Part shown: one piece after another, positions 26,340 to 39,306 of the stretch
How positions within the stretch are numbered: position 1 is the first letter of the stretch
Layout of the letters: every line of letters begins with the position of its first letter
Notes under the pieces: model-generated
What the model was told of the DNA's origin: nothing
Seen by the model: only the letters and a program-made list of their open reading frames with translations
The model's database searches: none
Program-made: the position numbers and the translations under genes
Assembly (NCBI GenBank): GCA_013433145.1
Contig: CM024174.1
Location: 6,604,336-6,668,335 of the forward strand
Origin: Ascaris suum
Lineage: Eukaryota; Nematoda; Chromadorea; Rhabditida; Ascarididae
Reading direction: 5' to 3'
Length of the DNA stretch: 64,000 nucleotides

Positions 26340-27970
26340 AACCTGAGAGTTAATTTATCAACTCATCGCAACAATTGAGTTGAAATTGCTCTATGAACAC
26401 ATTATGATTCATCCTCATAATATAGACCCAGAGTTTCATTACTCATACCACTATTTTTTATTAAACAATGCGAGGAAGTGTACATGCAAGTAAATATGAT
26501 TTTTTGATGCACATTTTGTTATACTCACACCTGTTTTGAATGTGCAAGTATTATTCAATTAAATGAACTCATGAAGCTTTTCTTTAAATAATCTGCAAAG
26601 TTTACGGATGTAATTGATGTACTTTATTGCCTAAAGTTGTCTGTTAGTATTCACTGAAAAGCAGATTCCCACTGTTGACACATGCGGCGCGTTGTCCACA
26701 CAGGTGCACCGATAATATGTTATGCACGACAATTGCTCGATATCATGTTGCTATGGAGATGATCGGCAAGCATTCAGTTTTTCCATTTGCGCGCTACTCA
26801 CGGTTTGCGCACCTTCTCGATGACGGTCACTCCACCAATGACATTACACTGGCTTTCTATAAAAATTTCATACCGGCTCATATGTTGCCCTAATGAATGA
26901 TTAAGTAGATGTTGTTCCGTAGTTGATGACTGCATCAGATAGCAGCATTCGAGATTGATTATTTCTCGCGCCCATTAGCCAGTATGTCCATTTGTTGCTT
27001 AACGAGACAGAACTCTATTCTGACTGATTTTGTTGAACTCAGCCGACTGTATGCGCAGACCGACAAATCTGCATCTGATTGGATACCGTAATGTTACCCT
27101 TAAACTGTGCCATCTTTAGTCCAAAGGATGGTATGTTGTGTATCTTTTGAATTGTTGACGCAGGTTGAAATGGAAGAGGCGTATGAAATCGATGTGCACC
27201 ACATCTCGGAATGGTTCTCGCATTGCCGTCGGCTTTCATGCAAACAGTTTCTTGCTTAACAACCGATCACGGAGAATCTTTGAGAAGTTTTTCGATACAA
27301 GTGCATTTTGTTCACATCCAGCTTTTTTCTTCCGTGAAGAACGTAGAGTCGATCATAAGATTAGCTGTCACTGCAGTCACTCATACTACTTGTCCCAGTT
27401 CCCTCCCCCTATCTGCCACTATATTTCAAGTGATGGCAACATCAGACCACGTGTGTGTATTGTTTCGCCATTGACATAGATAACAACACATATATTCAAC
27501 GTTTCTTCGTCCTTTATTCACCACTTTGTATTAGGAGCCTTCTTCACGCTCTTTTTCTTACGTGCTTCCAAATTTGCTATGCAAGAGGATGACATATCTG
27601 CATACTTGTCTGTGTGCGTGCTTGTCATCTCTTCGATAGTTTCAACTCGAATACAGAATTACGACGTCGAAAAGTATAGAAATGTTTGAAGGTTGAAATA
27701 ACATGCAGCTATTCTACACCGACTGGCCTATCACTTTTTCAGCAAGTGAATGGCAAATAAACAGACAAGCATAGTAGAGTAGGCAGCTCGATATGCGCTC
27801 TTCTATTCGCTCACCTCAGCAACTAGCTCATAAAATGTTGAAAAAAAATAAAATACTCAAAAATGACGCCTTCTCACTTCGTTTCATCCAGCGATCACAC
27901 TAGCCTTTCAAAAAGGTTCGCTTCTTGCTGGCAACATTTCAACTCAATTGATACGAAGTGCATGCAAATT
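26340..27970. other. non-coding or unrecognised stretch between two LINE relics
   Basis: A mildly GC-richer part (27040-27480) has overlapping open frames of about 100 codons on the plus strand, but nothing identifiable. It could be further degraded transposon sequence. Confidence 0.4.
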
Positions 27971-27974
27971 GTTG

Positions 27975-29760
27975 ACCTGTTTAAATGTCGGTTTAAAATT
28001 TGAAGACCTTGGGCGAAAGAATTCAGGAAGGCATCAATCAAGAAGACAAGCATAAAGAAGGCGGAAAGAGACGTCACTCTGAAGCAAAGCTTGCAAATGG
28101 CACTCAAGAACGTCAAAGGCGCCACTACAACAGACCGTACACGCATGGTCAAAATCAATGAAGGGTTCTGTAAGGAATTCCGCTATTCTGAAACTGCCAT
28201 CATGACAAAGAGCGATGTCCCATCCCAGAAATCACGTGGGGCAGAGTGCATTCAGCAGTTAGACAACTTAAGAAGGATAAGTACCCAGAAAATGCCGATG
28301 TCTGCTCTGAACATCTAAAGGCCAGTGGAACCGAGCTTTTCGCGATCTCGCTTCGGCACGTACGAGATCGAAAGAACCTCTGCTGCATGGACGACGTCAA
28401 GAGCAATGCCGCTTATGAATAAATGGGACTCTGAAAATCTCAGCAACTATAGGCCGATCACGATGCTATCTCAGATATATCTGTCATTCTGTGATTCTGA
28501 CGCATGTCATTTCTAGTCAAGTCACTAAAAACCTGGATCTGCTCGTAAGCAGATAGCAAGCTGGCTTTCGAAAGTGCTGCGCCTCAACGATCGACCACAT
28601 ACGCGATGCCCGCCGGCTACTAGAAAAATGCGAGGAATCCCAGACATTTTTCGTCTCGCGTTCGTTCATTATAAGAAACATTTCATTCGATGGAGGTCTA
28701 TGCGGTACTCAACGCACTAAATAGAGTCGGCATCAGTCTACAATAATCGATCTACACAACAGCTGAACGCCAGCTGCAGCACAGAAATCGAATTTCTTAA
28801 CAACAATTGCATATTAATATTTGTGAAGGAGTACGGCAAGGTGATATAATCTCCGCGAAGATTTTTGCGATAACTGTAGATGCGCTCTTTAACACCCTCG
28901 ATTGGAATGGAGCCATCTCCATGACCGCGAGTAAGTGACGCATCTGCTGTTCGCAGAAAACTGCGTTATCCTTGCTCAAAGCGCGCCAGAAGAGCAGAAC
29001 GAGAGCGGAAGTCAAGAGTGGGTCTAGGAACGTCAGAGTGGAAATGAATTTACCAAGGACAAAATGAATGCGAGAAGCAGTTTTGTCTTCCGCTTATTGC
29101 CTACTTCGCTGATCAAGACATCGACAAAGATGGAAACTATGTCTGCTTAGGCCATGAGCTGAATTTCGCTGATAACTTCGCAGGTTAACGCAATGACATA
29201 TAAAAAACGTAATAAGCTCGTTCCAGTAAGACAAAAGCCGTAGTTCTCGGCGATGGCCTGTTGAAAAGAAGAAAGCTCGTCCACTATGCACTCATGCCTG
29301 CTGTACTGAACGGAGCGGAGTGTTCGTCAACAACAAAAAGAGAGAAAATATCTGGGACGCGAAGGGCAGTGGACGCATAATATGCAAGGTATCCCTCCCA
29401 CATCATATCACTCTTACGTGGACCATACGTGGATCACGCGGATCACTCATACGAAGATATCCATCATCGCACGAAATTTGTTGGTGTGGTCCAGGAACTG
29501 CACAAACGTAAACACGAATGGGCAGGATAGCGCGCATGGCTGACAATAGGTGGACCATAAGGCTCACCAGTTAGGTCCACCTCGACCGTAGACATCCGCT
29601 CCTTTGACTGAAATCCTGGGGAACGGACTCAGTAGTGAGAAGGTTTGGTCACCGATAGTTGCGGCACTCTCGGTAGCGGAATTTATGGAAAAGAGTGGAT
29701 CTGTGGGACGGGAGAACAAGGTACGAGAGCATATCCGACAAGGGTGGTGAAGGTGGAAAT
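27975..29760 (+). mobile_element. RTE-like non-LTR retrotransposon, degenerate
   Basis: Reverse-transcriptase landmarks appear in order across frames. GATTTDRTRMVKINEGFCKE (28112) is followed by SEHLKASGTELFAI (28300). LMNKWDSENLSNYRPITMLS (28411) matches the RTE 'HKKGDREDLKNYRPICLLS' block. STIDHIRDARRLLEKCEE (about 28587) matches 'STIDHI... LLE'. GVRQGDIIS (about 28829) matches 'GVRQGDTISP'. ARMADNRWT (about 29530) matches the C-terminal 'GHVARM.DNRWT'. Multiple frameshifts and stops make it inactive. The endonuclease half is absent, so it is 5'-truncated. Confidence 0.82.
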
Positions 29761-29769
29761 TACCAGTAA

Positions 29770-32700
29770 TCGATCATTGTGATATTTCATATAAGAGGGA
29801 GTCGTATTCACGAAGTTTCATAAGCTAGTCTCAATGGCTTTTGAGTAGAAACTATCAGAGTGGAGAGGAAGATACAGATTGCATAGATATTTAGAGGTAT
29901 GAGAGCTTGCCAAGTGGTTTCTGATTTGCAAAAGCGCGAATGTTTTATTTGTTAGTTATTGAGCGGTTGGCCATGTGAGGGGAATACAAAGCGTATGTCG
30001 TGGCATCTCTTGTGGCATTCTCTCCAGTTTGCTGAATTTTCCATCCAGAGAGCTTTCTTAGAATACACACGAGATATAAAATACACAGAAAACATTTTAA
30101 CGATTATTCGCGTGGAAATAAGCGATATTCAAAAAGTGATATTGAATAACGACATGACGTGGGTTTGCCCGAAAGCGATTATGGAAATGTTCTCTCGATG
30201 TTTATTGCATCTCTGTTGCATAACTTGATTGCTGACGGCTCATTATGAATCTTTTTTTCAGCTGCGAATCTTCACGCAGATAACCTATAAAACTTCTTTA
30301 CAAGATTTCAATAGTTCGATCTGTATTATCTCTTATAAAGTATACTGATATTGACCCATTCTCGTTCAATCGATGATTGAAACCAGTTTCAAGTATGGCA
30401 TATTTACATCTCGTTTAATTGCCGAATGTTGCATCCACCGTTTATTGAGTGATTTATCGTACCTTGGATTAGCCGGTCGAGTGTTGATTTGAAGCCGAGG
30501 TTTGCATTTCTGATTTGCTGACCGAGCATTGAATTCGTTCCATAATGAAGTATTGCATTTAAGGCCGAAGACTATCAATGAAATCTTTTTGTCGTCACTG
30601 TTAAGACGAAACGCCAGGAAGATGGACTTCGAGAATGCACAATGTCGTTGGAGCCTGTGCTGATGGAGCCGTGTTAGCTTTGTAGTTGTCTGCTTTTCAG
30701 AATAGAATATGCACCTGCAATCACGCTTCACGTTATCTTTCTTTGCTCCAGTATAACTTTTATGTATTTTTGCAGAACAACTTCGAATCCTGCGTCCGTT
30801 GCAAGCATTGCGACGTCTTTGAAATGCATCAGATGAGATCCCTCAAGCATAGTGCAAAGATGCTTTACTCACGCTTGTATTAATGCACATTCAAATCAGA
30901 CGCATATTATCTTGCTCAATGCCGATTCACAAGTCTTATTTACCTCACTCTGTTTGCTTCTGTGCCATATTTTTACTTCGCTGACCTCTCCAATTTGTCC
31001 TCTCTTCTCCGCATATTAAGGTCTTGTTGCCTTTTATCAACTTCGCATGCTTCTCAATTGTTGGCATTCGATTAGATAACTATGTTTTGCAATTCATGCT
31101 CTTGGCGGTCATCTAGAATGTGCTATTGCAACTTAGATGCTAGACTCTGTCATTGGGCACTAATCGGGCCATCACAAACAAAAAACAGTAATAGCTGGTC
31201 GTCGATAGCTGAGCGTCCGCTCTTAAGATATCTTCAACTCCCTTCACCATTCCAACCTCACTGAATTTGCCATTGTCCCAACCCCACACATCCGGCTTTT
31301 CGATTAATGCGTCATTTTTGTTGCAAATTTACAATTTTGGAATGACTTAACTGATTGTCTCAGTATGGCGTTTCCGACGAGGGGAATACTTCTGTAATAC
31401 ATCGCTATCCGCAGTTGCACTGAGGTTTTGTCTTCATCAGCTTTTTCTTGCTCTGAGCAATTTCAATTATTATTAGCGTATCACCTCTCGCTTTGCTTAT
31501 GTACATGTGGCGCAGCAGCCGTCGGAGGTTGAGAGTGCGTTGATTATTTCTGATTTCAGCCGCATATGGACACAAAGCTTTAACAGCACATTACTTCAGC
31601 TTGCTCTTGCTCTTCAAAGAACCGCCGAACTCGTTTTCTCATAAAATTCACCGCTAACTGTCACTTCTTTATGAAATGGTTTACCTGTTTCGCACAGAAT
31701 TATTCTTTAATGTTATATTCTTTTAACATGCGAAAAAAAGGTTTTCATTCAAGTTCTGATTTATAGATATTCTACCGTGTTTTTCCACATCCAGCTCCTG
31801 AGTCGATGTTCTAAGAGTCAAATTCCATTGCTGCATTGTTACTGCTTTCGTTACTTTGAGAAGCGAAACTGTGTCAGTGAAAGAATGACTATAAGAGGCC
31901 TAAGAAGAGGGTAGAGTGTGAGGCGGAATTACCCACCCACTATATTATTTGAAAAATGGTGTTTGTAAACTGATGTAGTGGAACATTTTGTGGGCTTCAA
32001 AACGAACAGTTACGGTAGCTTCAAGAGGATCGCTGTAACGTTCTTGCTCTTTTTATTTTATGAATTGAGTATTAAGAGTTAGTAGTTAAAGTTTCTGCGA
32101 GGCAAGACTCAAAAAACATTTTCTTTGGCCGTTTTCATCCTCCTCACTCCATCAAACATTCACTATTAATGCAGTTGCAGTAGTAACCAGTAGTAACTAG
32201 TTAAACTTTTTCGGAAACAGTGGCACCCAACCACTGAACTTGCTAAGTGGTATACTGGTCTGTGAGTCAAGGCAATAAAGTTTGGAGTCTAATATGAATT
32301 CTACTATTCCGATCATCCAAAAGATCTCTATTCCGTTTTCAAATTTATATACTGGTTATTCTGAATATCCCCCTCCCTGTACTTCCCCTTATTTCAGAAT
32401 TTTGATCGCAAGTACTTTATGAGGAATTTCCAATAGCTGTCACTTCGCGATGCATTTTTAGAAGAATTGCTGCAGTAATGGAGCCGGATTTCAGAAATGC
32501 ATTTAACGGCGATAAAACGCAGCTGATTCTCGCAACGATTTCATGTTAGGTAGCCATCAGAGGGATTTATGCGGGTGGAGAGGAAATTTGGGTCTGCGCG
32601 AGCATTGTATGAGAGGGGTAAATGAGGGAATTTTACTACTCTCTCTTCTTTATCCTTCAACGTGTGGTCTGGCCGAAAATCCCTTCCTGCAGAACACAGC

Positions 32701-35700
32701 TCTAATAATCCGCGTTCAAGGCACGCGGTGCTTGGTGCATGACATTGTGCATGAAAGAATTGGCAAGCGTGTGCACAGCAGCAAAGCGCTTCGTTACTGC
32801 CCATTCGCAATAACACAACCCAAGTGCTTCATTGAAAAGCTTATCATGCTCTATGCGCCTGATTACTGGCCCCAGCGCTTTATCAGTGCTTCGTGCACTG
32901 CTGTTTTTATGCAGCTGTTATTTCAGCTGTGATGTTTGCTTGGCTGTTGTTAACGACGACATGCTTCGATCGAATTATTGTAATTTGATTGCATTGAGGT
33001 TGCTTTTCTGAATGTCACTCCTCGCTATGTTTGTACTTGAACTGCAAATGTGGCACTATGAAATGACATCGTGTGGTGAATATCAGATGTGTTTCACTGA
33101 GATGAATATTTCGAAAAGGTTTAGTAAAGTTTATGCAGAATTTACGAATATAAACACTTAAAAATAAAATAAAAAACAAGAATGAAATTTTGAATAAGTG
33201 ATTTATAAATTTCTGCGACTACATTTTGTTATCGAATTTGGAAACCGTCGAAGGAAATATACGCCGACTGTTCTGTTGGTTTGGCGCAGAGAAAAATCTA
33301 ATTTGCGGAGTTTTTGTGAAAGTAATGGCTCCCCGTTGCGTTCCTAATAGAGACTGGCCAGCATAGTCGTCAATATTGCGCTCTCGACACTTCTTTGAGG
33401 TGCTTTCACAACTTCTGTAAATGCTTTATTCGCTGATATCTACCACCTTTCGCCATTCTTCTTGGCACTTTCATCAACCAACGATTGCACTGGCATTCCT
33501 GTAGTGCTCATACAGGTAATTTTCAATTGTTGCATCTTTCTGTGAAATTCTAGGCTGTTTATGATTATTGCTGGAGACAAAGGATGAAAGGTTAGGAAAG
33601 AGATAGGGATTAGGGTGAATTTAATGAGCAACCTTCACACAGTGAGAGATTCAGAATAACGACGAGAATGCAGATGACCACTTAAACATGTGCCATAGAA
33701 TAAGATGCAATTTTGCTTATGGAAACGATGAAGCAATTGACTTTGTGACTGGCAGTAACTCTGCCATCTGCTGTTGTGAAACACTGACTGAATGATGACC
33801 CTGCCGTTGCATGTGTGTTGAATACGGGTCTGGAATAAGAAACGAGTACTTGGTTAGGGAAGGGGAGAGGGAAGGGGAACAGGTGCGGTACTAAAGTGCC
33901 TTAAAAGAAGCTTTATAGATGCGTCAACGAAAAACATGCTTGGATGAATGCGGCAGATGTGGCAAATTTGCACCTTGGTACGGGTGAAGCAGCAGATGCA
34001 TTTCCTTTGTTTCGTTTATTTCCCAGACAGACCGAACAAATGTAGAGTGTCGTTAATTTCCCTTGTTTCGCCTCCTTTGACCATGTATTTTAAATGTTCG
34101 CTGAAGCCTAATATCACGCCTCAGAAGAATGCGAGCTTGCATTCCTCCTCCATTCTCCCTATGATCAAGTCCGAGAATGCATGCCTGACTTGAGTGCTAT
34201 CGCATTTGATGAATAGAGCGACCTATGGAACCTGGCGTCAACCTCTGAGCGGTGGCAAAACCTGCTGACGTCATTGATGACCAGTGATTTATCTACAGAC
34301 TGTGAGAAAAACGTCGCCTTATCCTCCTGAAATCTTTTTTGAATTTTTCGTAGCGCCTAGCATAAAGACCCTTGCTTTAGAATTTTTTCAGCGATGTATA
34401 TGACAAAATTGTCGGTCAATCGTTACTCCATTCAACTACATTCATTCGGTAGCAATCAATGCACTCTTTATGTACACAGATTTCTACTCGGTGCGTTATT
34501 ACGAAAACATATCTATCCATTTGTGGGTTCATCTGTGCCTGTCTATCCAGCAGTTTCAGCTGTATGCCCCCCCCTGCCCATTATTTTCAAACACTTGCAT
34601 GTCTATCCAGTACTATCAACATGTAATTCACAAACGCTACCTTTATGCTTCTTTTTATCGTGGATGGCTAGCCATCTCCGCCTTTGTCTCGGCTGATGTT
34701 TTCTGAATCAGTTACTTGCTCCTAAATTTGCAGTCGTTTTCATTCTACAGCCGTTCAGATGCCGCCTAAAATAAATATGCTTATACAACCGACCCCATTA
34801 TTTACTGTTTCCTTATTGCTTTCGAGGGTTCAGCAAGCAGATCTCCTGCGCTCTGAAATGCCAAATCGCCTCTTGCGTCCACCTCTGTGGCACTCTGCGC
34901 AGCCTATTTTCTTTCCAATTTATTACTCGTTCTTATTTTCTAATAGAGGGGCGGCATCATCCCTTAAGTGATATCCATACCCTTCGAAGCAAATTCATCC
35001 GTATTCCCTTCTTCCAGGCCATCATGTCATTGTGACCAATTCAATCCAATCTGCGAATACGTTGCATATGCTGCCTGTTAGCATATAAATACCCTTTCCC
35101 AAGTGACGTCAAAGAATCCTTCATCCCCCTCTTTTGCTCATTCTTTTTGTTCACGCGTTCACTTTCCGGAACAAGAACGATGAGGCAAGTTTTCTTAAGT
35201 GCCGTGAAAATGTGCGCGCAATAATACCTGCAGTTTAACGCAGAAGTAATCTGTACTCTGAATGAAAACAGATGGTACGATATTGCGAAAGACAAATTCG
35301 CCAAGTAGCAAGGCAGTTTCTTCCCTGAACTCATGAGCAAAGGTAAAGAGAGGCGGTTCCTTTAGCACTTTTCCGCCATTTTGAGGTGAGAAGGTACAGA
35401 TGGTCGAGGAACAAGAAAAAAACCAGCAAAATAATAAGGTCCACCGCAACTTTCAATTCCGCTTGCCCTTCCTCTTGAAATTTTTTTCCGGCTGTGCTCT
35501 TGCTTGAGGTAAACCACTGGTCATGTCATCAAACTATGCGCCAAAGAGGTCTTTCAATCACCTTCAATTGGACAAATGTAAGTAGTGTGCTTCGTTGCTG
35601 TTCGAACACCCATATAATCGGTCGGTTTGTCTTCATCAAAACAGCAAAAATGCATACGGCGTTGGTTGCGCGGCATGGATATACCTTTTGGCGAACTTGC

Positions 35701-35840
35701 ATTCACGGTCGTATAGCTACCACAAAAGCTTACACTGCCATTATTTTTCGACAACAGCTTCAAAAAACGTCACAGCAATAATGCTGCGAGGGAAGTCCAA
35801 ATTTTGGCAAGCAGACTTCTTATTAAATAGCCGAAATGAC
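29770..35840. other. gene-poor stretch, nothing recognised
   Basis: Open frames of up to 129 codons occur (32543-32932 plus; 30366-30731 minus) without motifs or splice signals. A G-rich tract lies at about 33859-33882. No gene can be supported. Confidence 0.45.
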
Positions 35841-35848
35841 AACGAATT

Positions 35849-36175
35849 TCATGAATTAATTTCACCGAATTTGCGTCTGAAGTCCGTAATCAGGCTTATT
35901 TCATTCAGACAATTTATAGGAATTCCAATGGAAATCCTAAACTCGCCGCGGTAGTGTTTACGGAATTCAGCACCACTTAGAGGATTAGTATAGGAATAAT
36001 ATTCCACTTTGTGACGCAATACTGATTCTCTTCCGGGACTCCATCCCTCATTAGTCTTTTCCCTTCCTCCAGTCCCAAATGGAGCGATCGTTGAGCACGA
36101 AATATTGCCGTGTTCGCCGCGCATGGAAAGTGTGCGGATGCGTTCACCGCTGAAGCGACGCATTTGTGTGTGCAA
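35849..36175 (-). CDS. unidentified 108-codon open frame next to the GC-rich island
   Basis: From an ATG at 36175 it reads MHTQMRRFSGERIRTLSMRG, with a later GGREKTNEGWSPGRESVLRH, ending in a stop at 35849. Arg, Ser and Gly are rich in the first half, with no membrane segment. It lies downstream, on the same strand, of the exon candidate at 36273-36362. No family recognised; it may be chance in a CG-rich patch. Confidence 0.18.
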   Translation of the reverse strand: MHTQMRRFSGERIRTLSMRGEHGNISCSTIAPFGTGGREKTNEGWSPGRESVLRHKVEYYSYTNPLSGAEFRKHYRGEFRISIGIPINCLNEISLITDFRRKFGEINS

Positions 36176-36272
36176 AGCAAGCGAGACGGCCAGCTTGAGC
36201 TCAGAAGCATGCGCTCGAGGGTAAAGATGTGAGCGAGTGCAGGCGGTTGCCGCGCCTCGGCTGCCTGCCTAC

Positions 36273-36362
36273 CTCGTCAATAATGACTGGCGTTAGCCGA
36301 GCACCGCTAGCTACTGCTGCCAGCTGAGTGTGCCCAACACCAACTTGTTCGCCGCATCGATC
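36273..36362 (-). CDS. possible internal coding exon in a GC-rich island
   Basis: A 90-nt minus-strand block lies between an acceptor (GTGTTGCAG) and a donor (GTAGGC). It is open throughout in phase 0: DRCGEQVGVGHTQLAAVASG, then ARLTPVIIDE. It sits in a locally GC-rich segment (36060-36400), unlike the AT-rich flanks. I cannot assign a family. Support is only splice signals, composition and open frame. Confidence 0.25.
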
Positions 36363-37192
36363 CTGCAACACGCCCGCATCGCATTTCCTCACTTCCCCCC
36401 TTCACCACAATTATCAACTTTTATTCTGCTTTATATGTTCCCAAGTGTTTCCCTGTTTCGTTTGTAAGAGTAATCCAAGTTTCCTGCATACAAGTATTTC
36501 CTCGTCGATAAGTGTACAACATTTTCCATCGATGTGGAAAGCTAGTGCCGATGTTATTGTTTCATTTCACTGCTCCCTGTTGCGATTACGGAACTCATCA
36601 AAACGCTATTTGTGAAGTTTCTATCTTGTATTACTGTAATGTCAGCCTCTTACTGCAATTTTGCAATGGCACTTCTGGCTGATATGCTTTTTTTCTTTGG
36701 TACAATGCTGTGGTCCTTATTTTAATTTCTTATAGGATAAGGACCTTTCAACCTAATTGTTTCTTTTCCCATTCAGCCCACATCTCATCGAAACTGATTT
36801 CACTCATGTTCGGTTTAATTCCGCAAATTTGCGCATATTCCGCCGCTTTCTTCTTTTGTAGGCCCATTCCTCTGAACAACCCTCCCCCTCACATATATGC
36901 ACGTCCGTTCTGGAAAGCTTCGAATACTATAACCCCTGAGGGCCTATAAGCGAAGCAGTGTGGTGTTCGTGCAGCAATGGCTGCTTTTTCCCCAGTGAGT
37001 GCGGTCGCGCAACATTAACCACCACCAAACTCAGAATGCAATTAGTAATCGTTGGCACAAATTGGTTTACTTGTATTTCACTTCAGTTTTTCCCATTTCG
37101 AGTAGCTTACCTCTGGACTTCTGAGTATGTGGCAAGGGCTTCGTTTGTCAGCACTAACTAATGAAAATTTCAGAACTAAACTTAGATTGGCT

Positions 37193-37233
37193 GGGGAGGG
37201 GAAGGGGGGGGGGGAAAAGGGAGGGGGAGGAGG
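37193..37233 (+). repeat. G-rich tract, G-quadruplex candidate
   Basis: Successive G runs (GGGG, GGGG, a run of 11 G, GGG, GGGGG) are separated by one to four bases. Confidence 0.85.
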
Positions 37234-39137
37234 AATAGTATTAGCAGGTCATTCGCTTAGATTTTTGCTCATAGAGGGCCAGCAAGCAAGAGTATGAGGT
37301 GTGCTGTATTCCATAAGCATTGCAACTGCAGAGTGACACTGCTGTGATTTGAAAACCGCTTTTTTGATCGATTGTTTTGAACGCAGCGAAATAGTTAAAT
37401 TCTTTGGAATTTACTAAGTAATTTATTGCAAAATGTTTTTAGACTGCATTTTGCAAAATAATAGTGTAAATTACGACATATAAATCCGAGTTCACATGCT
37501 CGGTTGGATAAATCTTCGTTGCAGACCTGAATGATGGTCTCATTCATGTTGCATTGTGTAAAGTTGTATAGCGTTAAGTGGCAGCCATCGCTGTGCAGCT
37601 TTTGCTGGTATTCTGCGCAGTTCACCGGATAAGTCATTTCACACAGTGAACGCTATGAGCTGCTAAACTATTCGACACCGATAAAATCGTCGACAGTGGA
37701 ATAGAATCGGCGATGACGTCGATAGCCGATAGTGTCCAACGCCGATGTGCAACACTTACAATGCCTAGCACATTTTACAGCGAGACAATGTGATCGACGT
37801 TCTCGTCGGCACTTCTCTCGTCGACTCTTTTTTGAAATTCCGTGCACAGCTGATCGCTGCTCCTGTTTTGTATATGCAAAATTTCACTTTTTGAAGTTTA
37901 CTTTAGCCTTTCTGGGTTCGCAAAAGAACTGCTGTGCAAAATGGCATCGTGGCGGCATTGTGTTTATGCGTCTGTTCGTTTTCTGCCTTCCTTCCTGCAT
38001 GTCCATCCTCCTTCTGGGAGTTTCATCTGCGGAACCACTGAAGCTGGAGCTACAGAATTTACGGGGTGTAAACCGCGCCGTAGATTTATACCCTATTCTA
38101 AAATTTATATTTGATCTATCAACTTCATGGATGTCTTAGAGTGAAAATAACTTTGGATGCATTTGACGTCGGTCAGGTCTTCGTTTCATACGGGTCAAAT
38201 CAGAAGGAAACAAGTTTTGCAAATTTTCGCACGCGAGCGGACAGGCACAGAGTGAAGCATTGTTTTGCATGTTCTGTTTTTCATTGGCAATTTGGGAGGG
38301 CAGTTTATGACTTAAAGCAGATTTCAAAAGTGCGTATCGTACTCCCACTTTTCCGCTGGTTCTTCCATTCCCGACGAGTAAATCAGGGCAGTTGACGGAA
38401 TGATGGCAGCTGACGGAATCGAAGAAGAATGCGAATCAGAGGTCTGATTAATTCATTCGTTAGTCATTTACTTTCGCATACTTGTAGAAGGAGTTTTTGA
38501 TGAGTGCCTTCAGAGGTGCTTTGGGCTAATGATCCGGAATAGGCGACTGCACCTTAGTTGTTGCCCTTCATATAAATATTGGCATTTCCTGCTATAGCTT
38601 CCTTCTTTACCGAACTATGCTTGTGCGCTTTATTTCATTCAATTTATTGATGAGTTTACAGTATCTTTACCGCCTTCACTCTTTTTTTTATACGTTTATT
38701 CCCAAAGAAAATCTGATGCGGCACTTTTATGTCTATGCGCGGAATTCTTGCTGCTTTGCGGTTCACTGCCTCATCGATTTTGCTCGTCCAGTGAGTCGGC
38801 TGTCGCTTAGAAATATTCTGCTGTGATTGCAACAAGTTGTTCCCCCCTCCCTCTTCGCAAATTTTAAATTTACTATTCCCATTCCAGGTAATGCATAAGG
38901 AAGAGGCACTCCGTTGCATTTTCCGTATGGGAATGCTATATGCACCTTAGTTTGTACGTTGGAACTTCTTCATTAATATCATTGCATAGTATTCTTATAT
39001 TTTCAGGACTTAATATTTGAAACACCTCTCGTGACTCATTGATAAACTCATAGCGAAAGATGTGGATGGTGCTTCACTAAAACGTTGGCGACTGCGTATT
39101 AGGTTATAGCCTTGAATATTAGCACATTAAAACAACC

Positions 39138-39195
39138 CGACCCGGTGGTTGTGATGGTTTAGTTCGCTAAAGGGGTCCAAATTCGAGGCTGACGA
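39138..39195 (+). repeat. tRNA-like or SINE-like fragment
   Basis: CCCGGTGGTTGTGATGGTTT resembles a tRNA 5' half with an A box, and CCAAATTCGAGGC resembles a B box (GGTTCGANNC). The fold is not complete. Weak support. Confidence 0.2.
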
Positions 39196-39280
39196 ATTAA
39201 TAAAAGGTTCCTATGAAATACGATTGATGTAGAGGCATATTTAGTTAAGGTAGGTGCTATAGGTAGCAGAGGCATCACAT

Positions 39281-39306
39281 CCCCCCCCCTCCCCCCCCCC
39301 CCCCCC
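39281..39306 (-). repeat. C9-T-C16 homopolymer, G-quadruplex candidate on the minus strand
   Basis: C runs of 9 and 16 separated by a single T. Confidence 0.95.

Noticed and set aside
32543..32932. 129-codon plus-strand open frame
   Set aside because: No domain, no splice context, and a length within chance for a 64-kb window.
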